A model generated the notes under the pieces. That model saw only the letters and a list, made by a program, of their open reading frames with translations, ran no database searches and had not been told where the DNA came from. A DNA stretch of 64,000 bases from Sandaracinobacteroides saxicola (lineage in GTDB: Bacteria; Pseudomonadota; Alphaproteobacteria; Sphingomonadales; Sphingomonadaceae), in NCBI RefSeq assembly GCF_014117445.1, contig NZ_CP059851.1, positions 1,736,001 to 1,800,000 on the forward strand, read 5' to 3'. Of the stretch, positions 8,907-19,188 are shown in pieces. The position numbers were made by a program, and so were the translations under genes. Numbering within the stretch: position 1 is the stretch's first letter; each line of letters starts with the position of its first letter.

Positions 8907-8935
8907 TTGCAGCGCTTCGGGCGAACGCCCATATG
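8907..8935 (+). promoter_or_regulatory. Candidate promoter of lon
   Basis: TTGCAG (8907-8912), a 17-base spacer and CATATG (8930-8935) resemble a housekeeping promoter about 80 bases before the lon start. The -10 lies within a perfect 10-bp palindrome CCCATATGGG (8928-8937). Lon is often under heat-shock sigma control, but no clear RpoH motif is visible here. Confidence 0.35.
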
Positions 8936-9015
8936 GGATGCTCATCGTTGTTGTCGCGCATCCTTACTGAAAAACCGGCCGCCACTTTCCGGGATGCGCT
9001 TATCGGAGTGACTGA

Positions 9016-11409
9016 ATGACCACCACCCTGCCCGTCCTGCCCCTTCGTGACATCGTTGTCTTTCCGCAGATGATCGTGCCGCTTTTCGTCGGGCGCGAGA
9101 AGAGCGTGAAGGCGCTGGAAGCGGTGATGACGACCGACAAGTCGATCTTCCTGCTGTCCCAGCTCGACCCGGCGAACGAGGATCCGGGCAGCGATGATCT
9201 TTATGACGTGGGCACGCTGGCAACGGTGTTGCAGCTGTTGAAGCTGCCCGATGGCACGGTGAAGGTGCTGGTGGAGGGGCAGCAACGGGCACGACGGCTG
9301 CGCCTGGAAGATGGCGAGCATCTGGCGGCCGAAGTCGAGATGCTGGAGGATGTGCCGCCGGAGGGCGCGGAGGCCGAGGCCTTGCTGCGCAGCGCGGTGA
9401 AGCAGTTCGAGACCTATGTGAAGTCCTCGAAGAAGGCCGGGCCGGACATCAGCGCGCAGATCGCCGCCATCGATGACGCCGGGCGCTTCGCCGATACCGT
9501 CGCCGCCAATCTGAACCTGAAGATCGCCGACAAGCAGGCGCTGCTCTCTGAACTGAATGTCGCGCGCCGGCTGGAACTGGTGTTCGGCTTCATGGAAGGC
9601 GAGATGGGGGTGATGCAGGTCGAGAAGAAGATCAAGACCCGCGTCAAGCGCCAGATGGAGAAGACCCAGCGCGAATATTATCTGAACGAGCAGCTGAAGG
9701 CGATCCAGCGCGAGCTGGGTGACCAGGACGATGGCGGCAATGAAGTGGCGGAATATGAAACGCTGCTGAAGAAGGTGAAGCTGTCCAAGGAAGCCCGCGA
9801 AAAGGCCGTTGCCGAGATCAAGAAGCTGAAGACCATGTCGCCGATGTCGGCCGAGGCGACCGTCGTGCGCAACTGGCTGGACGTGCTGTTCGCGCTGCCG
9901 TGGGGCAAGGCGAGCAAGGTGAAGCGCGACATCGTGGCGGCGCAGGCGGTGCTGGATGCCGACCATTTCGGGCTGGAGAAGGTGAAGGAGCGCATCGTCG
10001 AATATCTGGCGGTGCAGGCGCGCACGGCGAAGATCAGGGGGCCGATCCTGTGCCTGGTGGGCCCGCCGGGCGTGGGCAAGACCTCGCTTGGCCGCAGCAT
10101 CGCCAAGGCGACCGGGCGGGAATTCATCCGCCAGTCGCTGGGCGGCGTGCGCGACGAGGCGGAAATCCGTGGCCACCGGCGCACCTACATCGGCTCGCTG
10201 CCTGGCAAGATCATCCAGAACCTGAAAAAGGCCGGCGCCAACAACCCGCTGTTCCTGCTGGATGAAATCGACAAGCTGGGGCAGGATTTCCGCGGCGATC
10301 CCTCCTCCGCGCTGCTGGAGGTGCTGGACCCGGAACAGAACAGCAAGTTCAACGACCATTATCTGGAGGTCGATTTCGACCTTTCCAACGTGATGTTCGT
10401 GACCACGGCGAACAGCTACAACATGCCGCAGCCGCTGCTTGACCGCATGGAGATCATCAGCCTGTCGGGCTATACCGAGGATGAGAAGGTCGAGATCGCG
10501 ACGCGCCACCTGCTGCCCAAGACCATCGGCGAACATGGGCTGAAGCCCGCCGAGTTCGCAGTGGAGGAAGCGGCGCTGCGCGACCTGATCCGTTACTACA
10601 CGCGCGAGGCCGGCGTGCGGACACTGGAACGCGAACTTGCCAAGCTGGCGCGCAAGTCCTTGCGGCGCATCCTGGAGAAAAAGGCCGAGAGCGTGACCGT
10701 GACGCGGGACAATCTGCACGAGTTCGCCGGCACGCAGAAGTTCCGTTTTGGCATTTCCGAAACCGAGGACCAGATCGGCGCCGTGACCGGTCTCGCCTGG
10801 ACCAGCGTGGGCGGCGACCTTTTGACCATCGAATCCGTCACCATCCCCGGCAAGGGGGTGATCAAGACCACCGGCAAGCTGGGCGATGTGATGAACGAGA
10901 GCATCGCCGCGGCGCTGAGCTTCGCCAAGGCGCGGGCCGTGGCCTATGGCATCCAGCCGACGCTGTTCAGCAAGAAGGACATCCACGTCCATGTGCCCGA
11001 GGGCGCGACGCCGAAGGACGGGCCGAGCGCGGGGATCGCGATGGTGACGTCGATCATCTCCACCCTGACCGCGAACCCGGTCAATCGGGAGGTGGCGATG
11101 ACTGGCGAAGTGACGCTGCGCGGCCGGGTGCTGCCGATCGGCGGGTTGAAGGAGAAATTGCTGGCGGCGCTGCGCGGCGGCATCAAGACCGTGCTGATCC
11201 CGGCGGAGAATGAGAAGGACCTGGCCGACATTCCGGAGAATGTGAAGGCCGGGCTGACCATCATTCCCGTGAGCCATGTGGACGAGGTGCTGAAAGTGGC
11301 GCTGACCCGCCCGCTGGTGCCGATCGACTGGACCGATCCCGACGAGCTGGCGGCGGCGCCGGTGACCGTACAGGTGGAAGCGGTGACGACGCCGGCGGTG
11401 ACGCATTGA
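9016..11409 (+). CDS. lon: ATP-dependent protease Lon (endopeptidase La)
   Basis: A 797-residue hexameric AAA+ serine protease that degrades misfolded and regulatory proteins in the cytoplasm. Order: N-terminal substrate domain ([20 protein letters not shown]), coiled segment ([18 protein letters not shown]), AAA+ module with Walker A GPPGVGKT (about 349-356) and Walker B FLLDEIDK, then the protease domain with Ser671 in GPSAGIAM and Lys714 in GGLKEKLL, the same 43-residue separation as in E. coli Lon (S679/K722). Length is normal. The ATG follows GGAG. It appears monocistronic, ending about 100 bases before a tRNA gene. Confidence 0.97.
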   Translation: MTTTLPVLPLRDIVVFPQMIVPLFVGREKSVKALEAVMTTDKSIFLLSQLDPANEDPGSDDLYDVGTLATVLQLLKLPDGTVKVLVEGQQRARRLRLEDGEHLAAEVEMLEDVPPEGAEAEALLRSAVKQFETYVKSSKKAGPDISAQIAAIDDAGRFADTVAANLNLKIADKQALLSELNVARRLELVFGFMEGEMGVMQVEKKIKTRVKRQMEKTQREYYLNEQLKAIQRELGDQDDGGNEVAEYETLLKKVKLSKEAREKAVAEIKKLKTMSPMSAEATVVRNWLDVLFALPWGKASKVKRDIVAAQAVLDADHFGLEKVKERIVEYLAVQARTAKIRGPILCLVGPPGVGKTSLGRSIAKATGREFIRQSLGGVRDEAEIRGHRRTYIGSLPGKIIQNLKKAGANNPLFLLDEIDKLGQDFRGDPSSALLEVLDPEQNSKFNDHYLEVDFDLSNVMFVTTANSYNMPQPLLDRMEIISLSGYTEDEKVEIATRHLLPKTIGEHGLKPAEFAVEEAALRDLIRYYTREAGVRTLERELAKLARKSLRRILEKKAESVTVTRDNLHEFAGTQKFRFGISETEDQIGAVTGLAWTSVGGDLLTIESVTIPGKGVIKTTGKLGDVMNESIAAALSFAKARAVAYGIQPTLFSKKDIHVHVPEGATPKDGPSAGIAMVTSIISTLTANPVNREVAMTGEVTLRGRVLPIGGLKEKLLAALRGGIKTVLIPAENEKDLADIPENVKAGLTIIPVSHVDEVLKVALTRPLVPIDWTDPDELAAAPVTVQVEAVTTPAVTH

Positions 11410-11457
11410 TGCTGGTTGACAGGGCGGGGCCGCTGGCTTAACCGGCGGCTCCTTTCG

Positions 11458-11502
11458 GGTGCATTCGGAAAAGTGTGAAGCGGTTTTCCGGCCGAATGCA
11501 CC
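11458..11502. repeat. REP-like hairpin between lon and tRNA-Val
   Basis: An 11-bp perfect inverted repeat GGTGCATTCGG/CCGAATGCACC encloses AAAAGTGTGAAGCGGTTTTCCG (11469-11490). A second copy of that core, with 3 of 22 changes and in opposite orientation, lies at 56325-56346. The core is of a type widespread between genes in alphaproteobacteria. Here it could also terminate lon transcription. Confidence 0.6.
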
Positions 11503-11514
11503 GCAACAAAGATC

Positions 11515-11589
11515 GGGCGCGTAGCTCAGCGGTAGAGCACTGCTTTCACACGGCAGGGGTCACAGGTTCAATCCCTGTCGCGCCCACCA
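11515..11589 (+). tRNA. tRNA-Val (anticodon CAC)
   Basis: A complete 75-base tRNA cloverleaf with encoded CCA. Acceptor GGGCGCG pairs with CGCGCCC; D arm GCTC/GAGC; anticodon stem CTGCT/GGCAG with loop TTCACAC giving anticodon CAC (codon GUG, valine); variable loop GGGTC; T arm ACAGG-TTCAATC-CCTGT; then A and CCA. It lies between lon and a convergent MFS gene. No integrase or attachment duplication is seen next to it. Confidence 0.97.
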
Positions 11590-11617
11590 TCCCCTTCCCG
11601 CACGGGTTTGCGCGCTG

Positions 11618-12841
11618 TCAGACCGGCAGTCCCCGGTGCTCCACCACCCGGCACCAGCGCAGCGCGCCGAAGGCCATCGCGCCCAGCGCGAACGCTGCCG
11701 CGAAAATCCACAGCGCCAGCGTGTAGTGGCCTGTTGCATCATAGGTTCGGCCGATCAGCACCGCGCCCAGGCTGTTGCCGGTCAGGGTCGCGCCGAAATA
11801 GATGCCCATCAGGGCGGAATAATGCGCCTGCCCCAGGTAACGCGCGGTCATGAAGCCCAGCACGTCGGTTTCTGCCCCTTGCGCCGCGCCGATCAGCACG
11901 ACCGCCAGGGCGGCGTAGGCGAGGCCCAGCGCCGCCTCGTTCAGCATCAGGCAGCCGAGCGCCGGCACCAGCATGGCGAGCGCCGAAACGAGCGGCGGGT
12001 TTACCCGGTCCAGCAGCAGCCCGGTCGTCAGCCGCCCCACCAGGATCGCCGCGGCATAGAGCGACAGCAGCAGCGCGGCGTCGGCGCTGCGCAGTCCCCG
12101 GTCTGACAGCATCGGCACCAGCTGGCCGATCAGGCCGGTGCCGCCCAGGTTCACCAGCACCATCGCCGCGAACAGCAGCCAGAAGGCCGGGCTGCGGAAA
12201 ATCACGCCCCACTGTCGCGGCGCCCGGGCCAGCGCGGCGCGCGCCATCGGCGTGATGGGTTTCCTGGGCATGATGACCAGCGCCGCCACCAGACCCACAC
12301 CCCACACCAGCGCGGCGACGGTGACAAAGCCGCTGCGCCAGCCCTGCGCGGCAATCACCGCCTCCAGCAGCGGCGGCACCAGGATGCCGGAGATGGAGAC
12401 GCCGGCAAACACCAGCGCCAGCGCCAGGCCCCTTGCCACGAAGAAGGTGCCCACGATGGGCCGCGCCCAGGTGATCGCCGTGGTGCCGATGCCGCAGAAC
12501 CCCATGGCGAGCAGCAGCAGCGCATAGCTCCACAGCGAGCCTGTCAGCTGCGTGGCGACAAGATAGCCGCCGCCCAGGAGCACATAGGAGAGGATGGCGA
12601 CCGGACGCACGCCCCAGCGGTCCGCGGCCAGGCCCACCAGCGGCGACCAGAGCGCAGTGATCAGCGAGATGGCGGAAAGCTGCGCGATCTCGCCGCGGGT
12701 CCAGCCGAACTCGGCGCTGAGCGGCAGCACGAACAGGCTGGCGATGGTGGCCCACATCGAGACACCGAAGCCGAGGCCGAGCGACGACCCCGCGACCAGC
12801 GGCCAGTGCCGGCGGAATTCGCCCGAATGTGCCTCCCTCAT
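11618..12841 (-). CDS. MFS transporter (monocarboxylate/oxalate-formate antiporter-like)
   Basis: A 407-residue permease with 12 predicted helices and no long loops. It begins with a short cytoplasmic tail then GSSLGLGFGVSMWATIASLF, and has the loop 2-3 motif in the form GLAADRWGVRPVAI, a glycine-rich helix 4-5 region (FVARGLALALVFAGVSISGI) and a central cytoplasmic loop around residue 200 (MPRKPITPMARAALARAP). The pattern fits the MCT/OFA-type branch of MFS, whose members export or import small organic acids, but no substrate can be assigned. It is transcribed toward the tRNA gene and its start is 36 bases downstream of the S9 peptidase stop, so the two may be co-transcribed. Confidence 0.8.
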   Translation of the reverse strand: MREAHSGEFRRHWPLVAGSSLGLGFGVSMWATIASLFVLPLSAEFGWTRGEIAQLSAISLITALWSPLVGLAADRWGVRPVAILSYVLLGGGYLVATQLTGSLWSYALLLLAMGFCGIGTTAITWARPIVGTFFVARGLALALVFAGVSISGILVPPLLEAVIAAQGWRSGFVTVAALVWGVGLVAALVIMPRKPITPMARAALARAPRQWGVIFRSPAFWLLFAAMVLVNLGGTGLIGQLVPMLSDRGLRSADAALLLSLYAAAILVGRLTTGLLLDRVNPPLVSALAMLVPALGCLMLNEAALGLAYAALAVVLIGAAQGAETDVLGFMTARYLGQAHYSALMGIYFGATLTGNSLGAVLIGRTYDATGHYTLALWIFAAAFALGAMAFGALRWCRVVEHRGLPV

Positions 12842-12877
12842 GGCCCCAGCGTAACCGCTGGGGCCGGGAAGAGAAAG

Positions 12878-14908
12878 CTACTTCAGCGCGTCCGCCAGGC
12901 CGGGTGCATATTCGGCGCCGTGCGGGACCTTCGCCGTGGAGGCTCTGACATCGCCGCCGATCGGTTGCGCGCGCCCGCCCAGGCAGCGGGCGAGGAAATT
13001 CTCGGTGACGGCGTTGAAGGCGATATTGTTCACCGGCCGCGCGAAGCCATGCCCTTCGTCCGGGAAGAGGACATAGGTGACGGGGATGTTCTTCGCCTGC
13101 ATGGCGGCGACGATCTGGTCGCTTTCCGCCTGCTTCACGCGCGGGTCGTTGGCACCCTGCCCGATCAGCAGCGGGCGGACGATCCTGTCCGCGCTGAACA
13201 GCGGCGAGCGTTCCTTCAGCCAGGCCCGCCCCGCCTCGGTATCAGGATCGCCCATGCGCGCGATCAGCTGTTTGCGGAAACTCTCCCAATAGGGCGGCAC
13301 GGTGGACAGCAGCGTGCTGAGGTTCGACGGCCCGACGATGTCGACACCGCAGGCAAAGGCGGTGGGCGTGAAGGCGAGCCCGGCGAGCGTGGCATAGCCG
13401 CCATAGCTGCCGCCCATGATCGCCACCTTGTCCGCCGTGGTGACGCCATTCTTCACCGCCCACTGGACGCCATCGAGCAGGTCATCGTGCATTTCCCGCC
13501 CCCAGGCGCCGTTGCCGGCGTTGACGAAGGCCTTGCCGAAGCCGGTGGAGCCACGAAAATTGACCTGGAGCACGGCATAGCCGCGGTTGGCGAGGAACTG
13601 CACCGTGCCGGCGTAACCATAATCGTCGCGCGCCCAGGGGCCGCCGTGGACGAACAGCACCATCGGCACGGGCGCGGCGGGGCGCCCGTCTCCATCGGGA
13701 TCGGAGGTCGGCGGCAGGGTCAGGTAACTGACCAGCGTCTTGCCGTCGCGGCTGGCGATTTCCACCGGGTGCATGCGGGCGAGCGGCTTGCGCTCCAGCG
13801 CCGGGCGGCCCACGAACATCTTCGTCAGCGATTTCGCCTTGCGATCATAGAGCCAGGCGGCGGGCGGCGCATCCGAGGGTTCGGTCGTCACCACCCAGCG
13901 GTCGTCCGCCAGCGTGCGGGAGACGACGCTCCACGCGCCCTTGGCCTTGCTGTCCAGGAAGGCGATGTCGTCTTTTACCGCGGGCGACAGCACACGCCAG
14001 TCGGCTTTCAGATAGTTGCTGCTCCATGCCTCGATCAGGCCGGTCTTCGGATTGGCCATGACATTGTCGATATCGGCGCGCGCGTCTTCGGCGAGCAGTG
14101 TGGCTTTGCCCGTGGTCATGTCCCGGGCGAACAGCGCGGCGGTGTTGCGGCCGCGGCTGTCCAGCATGTACATCGTGCGGTCGTCGTCGCGGAAGCCGAT
14201 GGCCGCGGTGGTCTGGCTGTCGTCGATGCCGAAGCTGACGAAGGGCTTGTCGGCGACGGTCGTGCCCTTGACCTCGAACCAGTCCTCGCCGCCGGCGGCA
14301 TTGGGGCGGCTCATCACACGCAGGTTCAGATTGTCATCGGCGACGGCGCTGGCAAAGCCGGTGCCCTCCTTCACCAGCGTCAGCTTGCCGCTGTCGAGAT
14401 CGAGGCTGTGGATGTCATGCCATTTCGGATCGCGGTTGTTCAGCCCCACAAGGATGCGGTTCGGCACGCGGTTGGAGATGCCGACGATCTGCACCCGGGT
14501 CTTTTCGAACGGGGTCAGGGTGGTCTGCTTCCCGGTCTTCACATCCACGCCGTAGAGCAGGAAATTCTCGTCGCCGCCCTTGTCCTGGATGAACATCACC
14601 TGCCGGCTGTTCGGTGCCCAGAAATATTGCCGGATCGGGCGCGTCGTCTCGGTGGTGAGCACGCGTGCCTTGGCGGGGTCGGCCGCGGGCGCCACCCAGA
14701 TGTTCATCACGCCGTTCGACGGCGCCGTCCAGCTGACCCACTGGCCATCGGGGCTGATGCGGGCGTTGGCACGCACGGGGTTGCCGAACAGCACGCTGCG
14801 CTCGATCAGCGGCGCGCTGGCCAGATTGGCGGGCGGCACGGCCTGAGACTGGGCGACGGTCGAAAAGGCAAGCGCCGCGAATGCGACGGACAGATGGTGT
14901 GAACGCAT
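12878..14908 (-). CDS. S9 family (prolyl oligopeptidase-type) peptidase, secreted
   Basis: A 676-residue exported serine peptidase. The start at 14908 has AAGGGAGAT as ribosome site and yields the signal peptide HLSVAFAALAFSTVAQSQA; an in-frame ATG 33 bases upstream is less likely. The N-terminal half is a WD/beta-propeller-like region (repeated ISPDGQWVSWTAPS-style strands). The C-terminal alpha/beta-hydrolase has the nucleophile in MGGSYGGYA, aspartate in QGANDPRVKQAES and histidine in PDEGHGFARPVN. Family members cleave short peptides, often after proline or acyl groups; some sphingomonad homologues are isopeptidases, but no lasso-peptide genes are nearby. Function here is probably peptide catabolism. 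Confidence 0.88.
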   Translation of the reverse strand: MRSHHLSVAFAALAFSTVAQSQAVPPANLASAPLIERSVLFGNPVRANARISPDGQWVSWTAPSNGVMNIWVAPAADPAKARVLTTETTRPIRQYFWAPNSRQVMFIQDKGGDENFLLYGVDVKTGKQTTLTPFEKTRVQIVGISNRVPNRILVGLNNRDPKWHDIHSLDLDSGKLTLVKEGTGFASAVADDNLNLRVMSRPNAAGGEDWFEVKGTTVADKPFVSFGIDDSQTTAAIGFRDDDRTMYMLDSRGRNTAALFARDMTTGKATLLAEDARADIDNVMANPKTGLIEAWSSNYLKADWRVLSPAVKDDIAFLDSKAKGAWSVVSRTLADDRWVVTTEPSDAPPAAWLYDRKAKSLTKMFVGRPALERKPLARMHPVEIASRDGKTLVSYLTLPPTSDPDGDGRPAAPVPMVLFVHGGPWARDDYGYAGTVQFLANRGYAVLQVNFRGSTGFGKAFVNAGNGAWGREMHDDLLDGVQWAVKNGVTTADKVAIMGGSYGGYATLAGLAFTPTAFACGVDIVGPSNLSTLLSTVPPYWESFRKQLIARMGDPDTEAGRAWLKERSPLFSADRIVRPLLIGQGANDPRVKQAESDQIVAAMQAKNIPVTYVLFPDEGHGFARPVNNIAFNAVTENFLARCLGGRAQPIGGDVRASTAKVPHGAEYAPGLADALK

Positions 14909-14982
14909 GAAAATCTCCCTTGGGCGGATGGCCCCCCTCATGCGTGCAGGGTTAGCAGCGGTGTTTCAGCCGCGCAACATGC

Positions 14983-15543
14983 TCAATCGCGCGCGAAAAT
15001 CTCGGCGCGGGGGAGTGTGATGTTGAGGGACGGGAGGGGGATGTCGCCCTCCAGCCTCTTGTCGATGCGCCAGCTGTCGGGGCCAAGGCGCTGATGCAGG
15101 CGGATGGTTTCGTCAGCGGGATCGATGAACAGGATCATCTCCAGCGAGGCCAGCGCCTCATATTCCTTGAGCTTTGTTCCAAGGTCATTGTCACGGGTGG
15201 TCGGCGAGAGGATTTCTGCGATCAGCATCGGGTTGTCGAATGAGGTTTCGGCATCATCGGCCGCGGTGACGCCGCAAACGACGCTGGCATCCGGGTAGCG
15301 GACGCTGGAGTCGCTGGTCTTGATGGCCATGTCGGAGCCAAACGGCCGGCATGGCGATCCGCGAAGCCGGCTATGCAGGGCAACGAAAAGATTGCCCTGC
15401 ACCTGTGCATGCCGTCGTGTTCCCCCCGCCATGGCAACGATCACGCCACGATCCAGTTCGAACTTGCGGTCGCTGGACAATGTCAGCGAAAAAAATTCCT
15501 CGACCGTGATCGGTCGGTAATAGGGGTCAGCGCGAGTCGCCAT
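14983..15543 (-). CDS. Uma2 family (DUF820) restriction-endonuclease-like protein
   Basis: A 186-residue protein of the Uma2/DUF820 family, a PD-(D/E)XK nuclease-like fold. Recognisable parts: ITVEEFFSLTLSSDRKFELDRG at the N-terminus (Glu/Asp of the fold), RRHAQVQGNL, then RYPDASVVCG and LIAEILSPTTRDNDLGTKLKEY, with the expected acidic and lysine residues. The biochemical role of most family members is not known, although they are sometimes annotated as endonucleases. It is followed at 46 bases by a divergent promoter-less interval and a methyltransferase gene upstream on the same strand; no restriction methylase of matching type is apparent. Confidence 0.8.
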   Translation of the reverse strand: MATRADPYYRPITVEEFFSLTLSSDRKFELDRGVIVAMAGGTRRHAQVQGNLFVALHSRLRGSPCRPFGSDMAIKTSDSSVRYPDASVVCGVTAADDAETSFDNPMLIAEILSPTTRDNDLGTKLKEYEALASLEMILFIDPADETIRLHQRLGPDSWRIDKRLEGDIPLPSLNITLPRAEIFARD

Positions 15544-15588
15544 GTCATCGACATAGCGTCTTTGCTGCAGGTGGGCGAGTGGGTCGGT

Positions 15589-16215
15589 TCAGGCCCCCCT
15601 CGCCACCCCCGCCACCAGCGGTGTCAGTTTCGCCAGCGCGCCGAACGCGCGCTCCACCTCTTGGTCGACCGGCGGCAGCTCGAACCCCGCCGCCCGCACC
15701 ATCGCCGCGGTGTTCCGGTTGAGGTTGCAGCCAACACCGATCACCTTCTGCACCGGGTTCAGCCGCTGCTGCCAACGCTGCCGGGCGGGATCGTCGCTCA
15801 GCACATGCTCCAGGAACAGGAACATGCCACCGGGTTTCAGCACGCGGCGGATTTCCGCGAGCACTTGGCGAGGATCGGCGACGCTGCACAGGGTGAGGCA
15901 GGTGACGACAGTATCGAAGCTGGCGTCGGCGAAGGGGAGATGCTCGCCGGCGCCCGGTTGGCTGTGGACGGGGATGGGGGATGCGGCGATGGCGGCAGCG
16001 GCGCGGCGGTTCATGCCGTGGGAGGGCTCGACGACGGTCAGGCGGGTAACTTGTTCGGGTCGGTAGAATGGCAGGGTGGCGCCGGTGCCGAAGCCGATCT
16101 CCAGGGTTTCGCCGCTGGCCTGGGCAACGAGCGCGGCGCGGCGGGCCTGGATGTTGGGATGGCCTAGCAGGCGGTCCAGTGCCCACGGGAAGATGGTTTC
16201 GGCGTAGAGGGACAT
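15589..16215 (-). CDS. Class I SAM-dependent methyltransferase
   Basis: A 208-residue methyltransferase of the Methyltransf_11 type. The AdoMet-binding motif I is LEIGFGTGATLPFY, followed by the acidic ribose-binding strand LTVVEPSHGM and motif IV-like FDTVVTCLTLCSVAD, with RVLKPGGMFLFLEHV as the post-IV strand. I chose the start at 16215 (MSLYAETIFPWALDRLLGHP), which matches typical N-termini of these small enzymes; an in-frame ATG 54 bases upstream would add a proline-rich leader. Substrate unknown: related proteins methylate lipids, quinones or small metabolites. It precedes the Uma2 gene by 46 bases and may be co-transcribed. Confidence 0.75.
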   Translation of the reverse strand: MSLYAETIFPWALDRLLGHPNIQARRAALVAQASGETLEIGFGTGATLPFYRPEQVTRLTVVEPSHGMNRRAAAAIAASPIPVHSQPGAGEHLPFADASFDTVVTCLTLCSVADPRQVLAEIRRVLKPGGMFLFLEHVLSDDPARQRWQQRLNPVQKVIGVGCNLNRNTAAMVRAAGFELPPVDQEVERAFGALAKLTPLVAGVARGA

Positions 16216-16343
16216 GAGCGGGGGATAGCGGATTGGGGGCGAGGGGGCGAGGGGTATGAGCAAACGCACCTTTATTTTGAGATAAGCTTTTGCTTAATGA
16301 CATACGACGCGCCTGCGGTTAATAGACTTCCGTAACTGTTGGC

Positions 16344-16745
16344 ATGTGCAAAACGTTCGACGTAAAATTTTTTCAGGTATGTTCGATGGCTATCGCCGAC
16401 AATTTGATCAGCCAAATCAGTGAAAGCTTTCTAAAGATAGAATCATCGCCGCACTTTTCGGGCGATACCATCTGGCTGACTTTCTACCTCGCAGGGCTGC
16501 CTGAACAACTGAAACATGTTGCTGCCATGCTAATTGCAGAGGGCTGGGTCAACGCGGATGGCTGGGACAGCGGGTGGATTTATCCAAAAATAAAAGTTAA
16601 GAAAAGTGTAGATTTAATTACGTCATTTTCACAAGTAATAAGCTCACGGTGGCCGAATGACATAATTGTCTATGGTATTGATGCCGATACCTTGTCAGAC
16701 ATGCATAACTCGAAGTTTATTACACTTTATAACTTCACTGATTGA
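16344..16745 (+). CDS. Hypothetical protein in AT-rich patch
   Basis: A 133-residue protein (119 if the ATG at 16386 is the start). I do not recognise it. It has no signal peptide or membrane segment; there is a likely alpha/beta pattern with a WPNDIIVYGIDADTL stretch near the C-terminus. Its DNA and flanks (about 16270-16760) are distinctly AT-rich and use codons such as AAA, TTA and ATA that are rare in the surrounding genes, suggesting recent acquisition. It stands alone between the methyltransferase gene (divergent) and the groEL terminator region (convergent). Confidence 0.55.
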   Translation: MCKTFDVKFFQVCSMAIADNLISQISESFLKIESSPHFSGDTIWLTFYLAGLPEQLKHVAAMLIAEGWVNADGWDSGWIYPKIKVKKSVDLITSFSQVISSRWPNDIIVYGIDADTLSDMHNSKFITLYNFTD

Positions 16746-16840
16746 TATTCAGAGAACACTGCCTTTTTCTTACGTCACGATGACCTGAAACGCACCGTCC
16801 GGTGGCAAAGCCACCGAGTCCGGTGGGAATGGAAAAAGGC

Positions 16841-16866
16841 AAAAAAAGAGCGGGCAAAGCCCGCTC
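16841..16866 (-). terminator. Rho-independent terminator of groES-groEL
   Basis: On the minus strand a perfect 8-bp stem GAGCGGGC/GCCCGCTC with a 3-base loop is followed by TTTTTTT, a textbook intrinsic terminator, about 120 bases after the groEL stop. Further hairpins lie between it and groEL. Confidence 0.8.
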
Positions 16867-16878
16867 GTCGGACGTGTC

Positions 16879-16979
16879 GGTTGTGGGGGGAAGTCCCCCA
16901 CAACCGCACGCCGGCCGTGATCTCAACGAGTCTGCGCGTTTCAGAAAATCGCGGTGCGATTTTCCTCCAACGCGCAGCC
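16879..16979. repeat. Tandem hairpins downstream of groEL
   Basis: Two strong dyads: GGTTGTGGGGGG with TCCCCCACAACC (16879-16905, 12 pairs including one G-T), and GAAAATCGC/GCGATTTTC (16944-16964) nested in an outer CTGCGCGTT/AACGCGCAG stem. With the terminator hairpin and a further GGTGGC/GCCACC dyad at 16801-16815 they fill the groEL 3' region and could stabilise the mRNA end. Confidence 0.5.
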
Positions 16980-16986
16980 ATTTCGA

Positions 16987-18636
<1,650 letters not shown>

Positions 18637-18678
18637 CTAATTCCTTGAATGTGTGGAAAGTCAGAAGGGTGCGGGCGA

Positions 18679-18966
18679 TTAGCCCATGATCCCCAGAATG
18701 TCGCTTTCCTTCATGATGATCAGGTCCTCGCCGTTCACCTTCACTTCGGTGCCGGACCATTTGCCGAACAGGATGCGGTCGCCTGCCTTCACGTCCATCT
18801 CGACGCGCGCGCCCTTGTCATCCTTGGCACCCTTGCCCACGGCCACGACTTCGCCCTCTTGCGGCTTTTCCTTCGCGGTGTCGGGGATGATGATCCCGCC
18901 GGCGGTCTTTTCCTCGGCCTCGACACGGCGCACCAGCACGCGGTCGTGCAACGGAACAAAGTTCAT
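18679..18966 (-). CDS. groS: Co-chaperonin GroES (Hsp10)
   Basis: A 95-residue heptamer subunit that caps GroEL. It starts [20 protein letters not shown], contains the mobile loop around [18 protein letters not shown] and ends with the [13 protein letters not shown] strand. Length is standard. It is the first gene of the groES-groEL operon; its 5' leader carries a CIRCE operator between the candidate promoter and the start codon, so HrcA repression released on heat shock is expected. Confidence 0.99.
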   Translation of the reverse strand: MNFVPLHDRVLVRRVEAEEKTAGGIIIPDTAKEKPQEGEVVAVGKGAKDDKGARVEMDVKAGDRILFGKWSGTEVKVNGEDLIIMKESDILGIMG

Positions 18967-18996
18967 GTGCTTACCCTCTTCTTTGAATGTCAGATG

Positions 18997-19023
18997 TTGG
19001 CACTCAGCAGGTGCGAGTGCTAA
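18997..19023. promoter_or_regulatory. CIRCE operator (HrcA binding site)
   Basis: TTGGCACTC, nine bases, GAGTGCTAA: the CIRCE inverted repeat with one change from the consensus left half TTAGCACTC. It lies 30 bases before the groES start, the usual place for HrcA control. Confidence 0.95.
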
Positions 19024-19031
19024 CGCAGTTC

Positions 19032-19059
19032 ATCTAGGGGGTGGCCGCTCCATGGTCAA
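19032..19059 (-). promoter_or_regulatory. Candidate groES-groEL promoter
   Basis: On the minus strand TTGACC (19054-19059), a 16-base spacer and CTAGAT (19032-19037) lie just upstream of CIRCE. The same stretch also fits the alphaproteobacterial RpoH layout CTTG-N17-C-rich, so dual control by sigma-32 and HrcA is possible. Confidence 0.5.
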
Positions 19060-19093
19060 GCTTTCGGGCACATGAATTTCTCATGACCAGCAA

Positions 19094-19140
19094 CCTGTCG
19101 ACCCGACAGGCGTGAAGCCGTCTCCCGAAAGGCGACGGCT
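19094..19140. terminator. Hairpins downstream of the puc operon
   Basis: Two perfect 7-bp stems, CCTGTCG/CGACAGG (loop ACC) and AGCCGTC/GACGGCT, stand between the stop of the last puc-operon gene (19189) and the gro promoter. On the minus strand the second is followed by only two T residues, so it is a weak terminator candidate. Confidence 0.4.
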
Positions 19141-19188
19141 TTCAACAGCGCTGGTGTCAGCTGATAAGGAGGCGGAGCAGTTGTCCGC

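Noticed and set aside
11515-11600. tRNA-Val as an integration site
   Set aside because: No integrase, no duplicated tRNA 3' end and no change in base composition downstream.
12806-14902. 698-codon open frame on the plus strand
   Set aside because: It is antisense to the S9 peptidase, whose signal peptide, catalytic motifs and ribosome site are all clear; the plus reading is Arg/His/Gly-rich noise typical of high-GC antisense frames.
12878-14908. S9 peptidase as a lasso-peptide isopeptidase
   Set aside because: Sphingomonad isopeptidases of this fold exist, but no precursor, B1/B2 protease, cyclase or dedicated receptor gene is adjacent, so only the general family is called.
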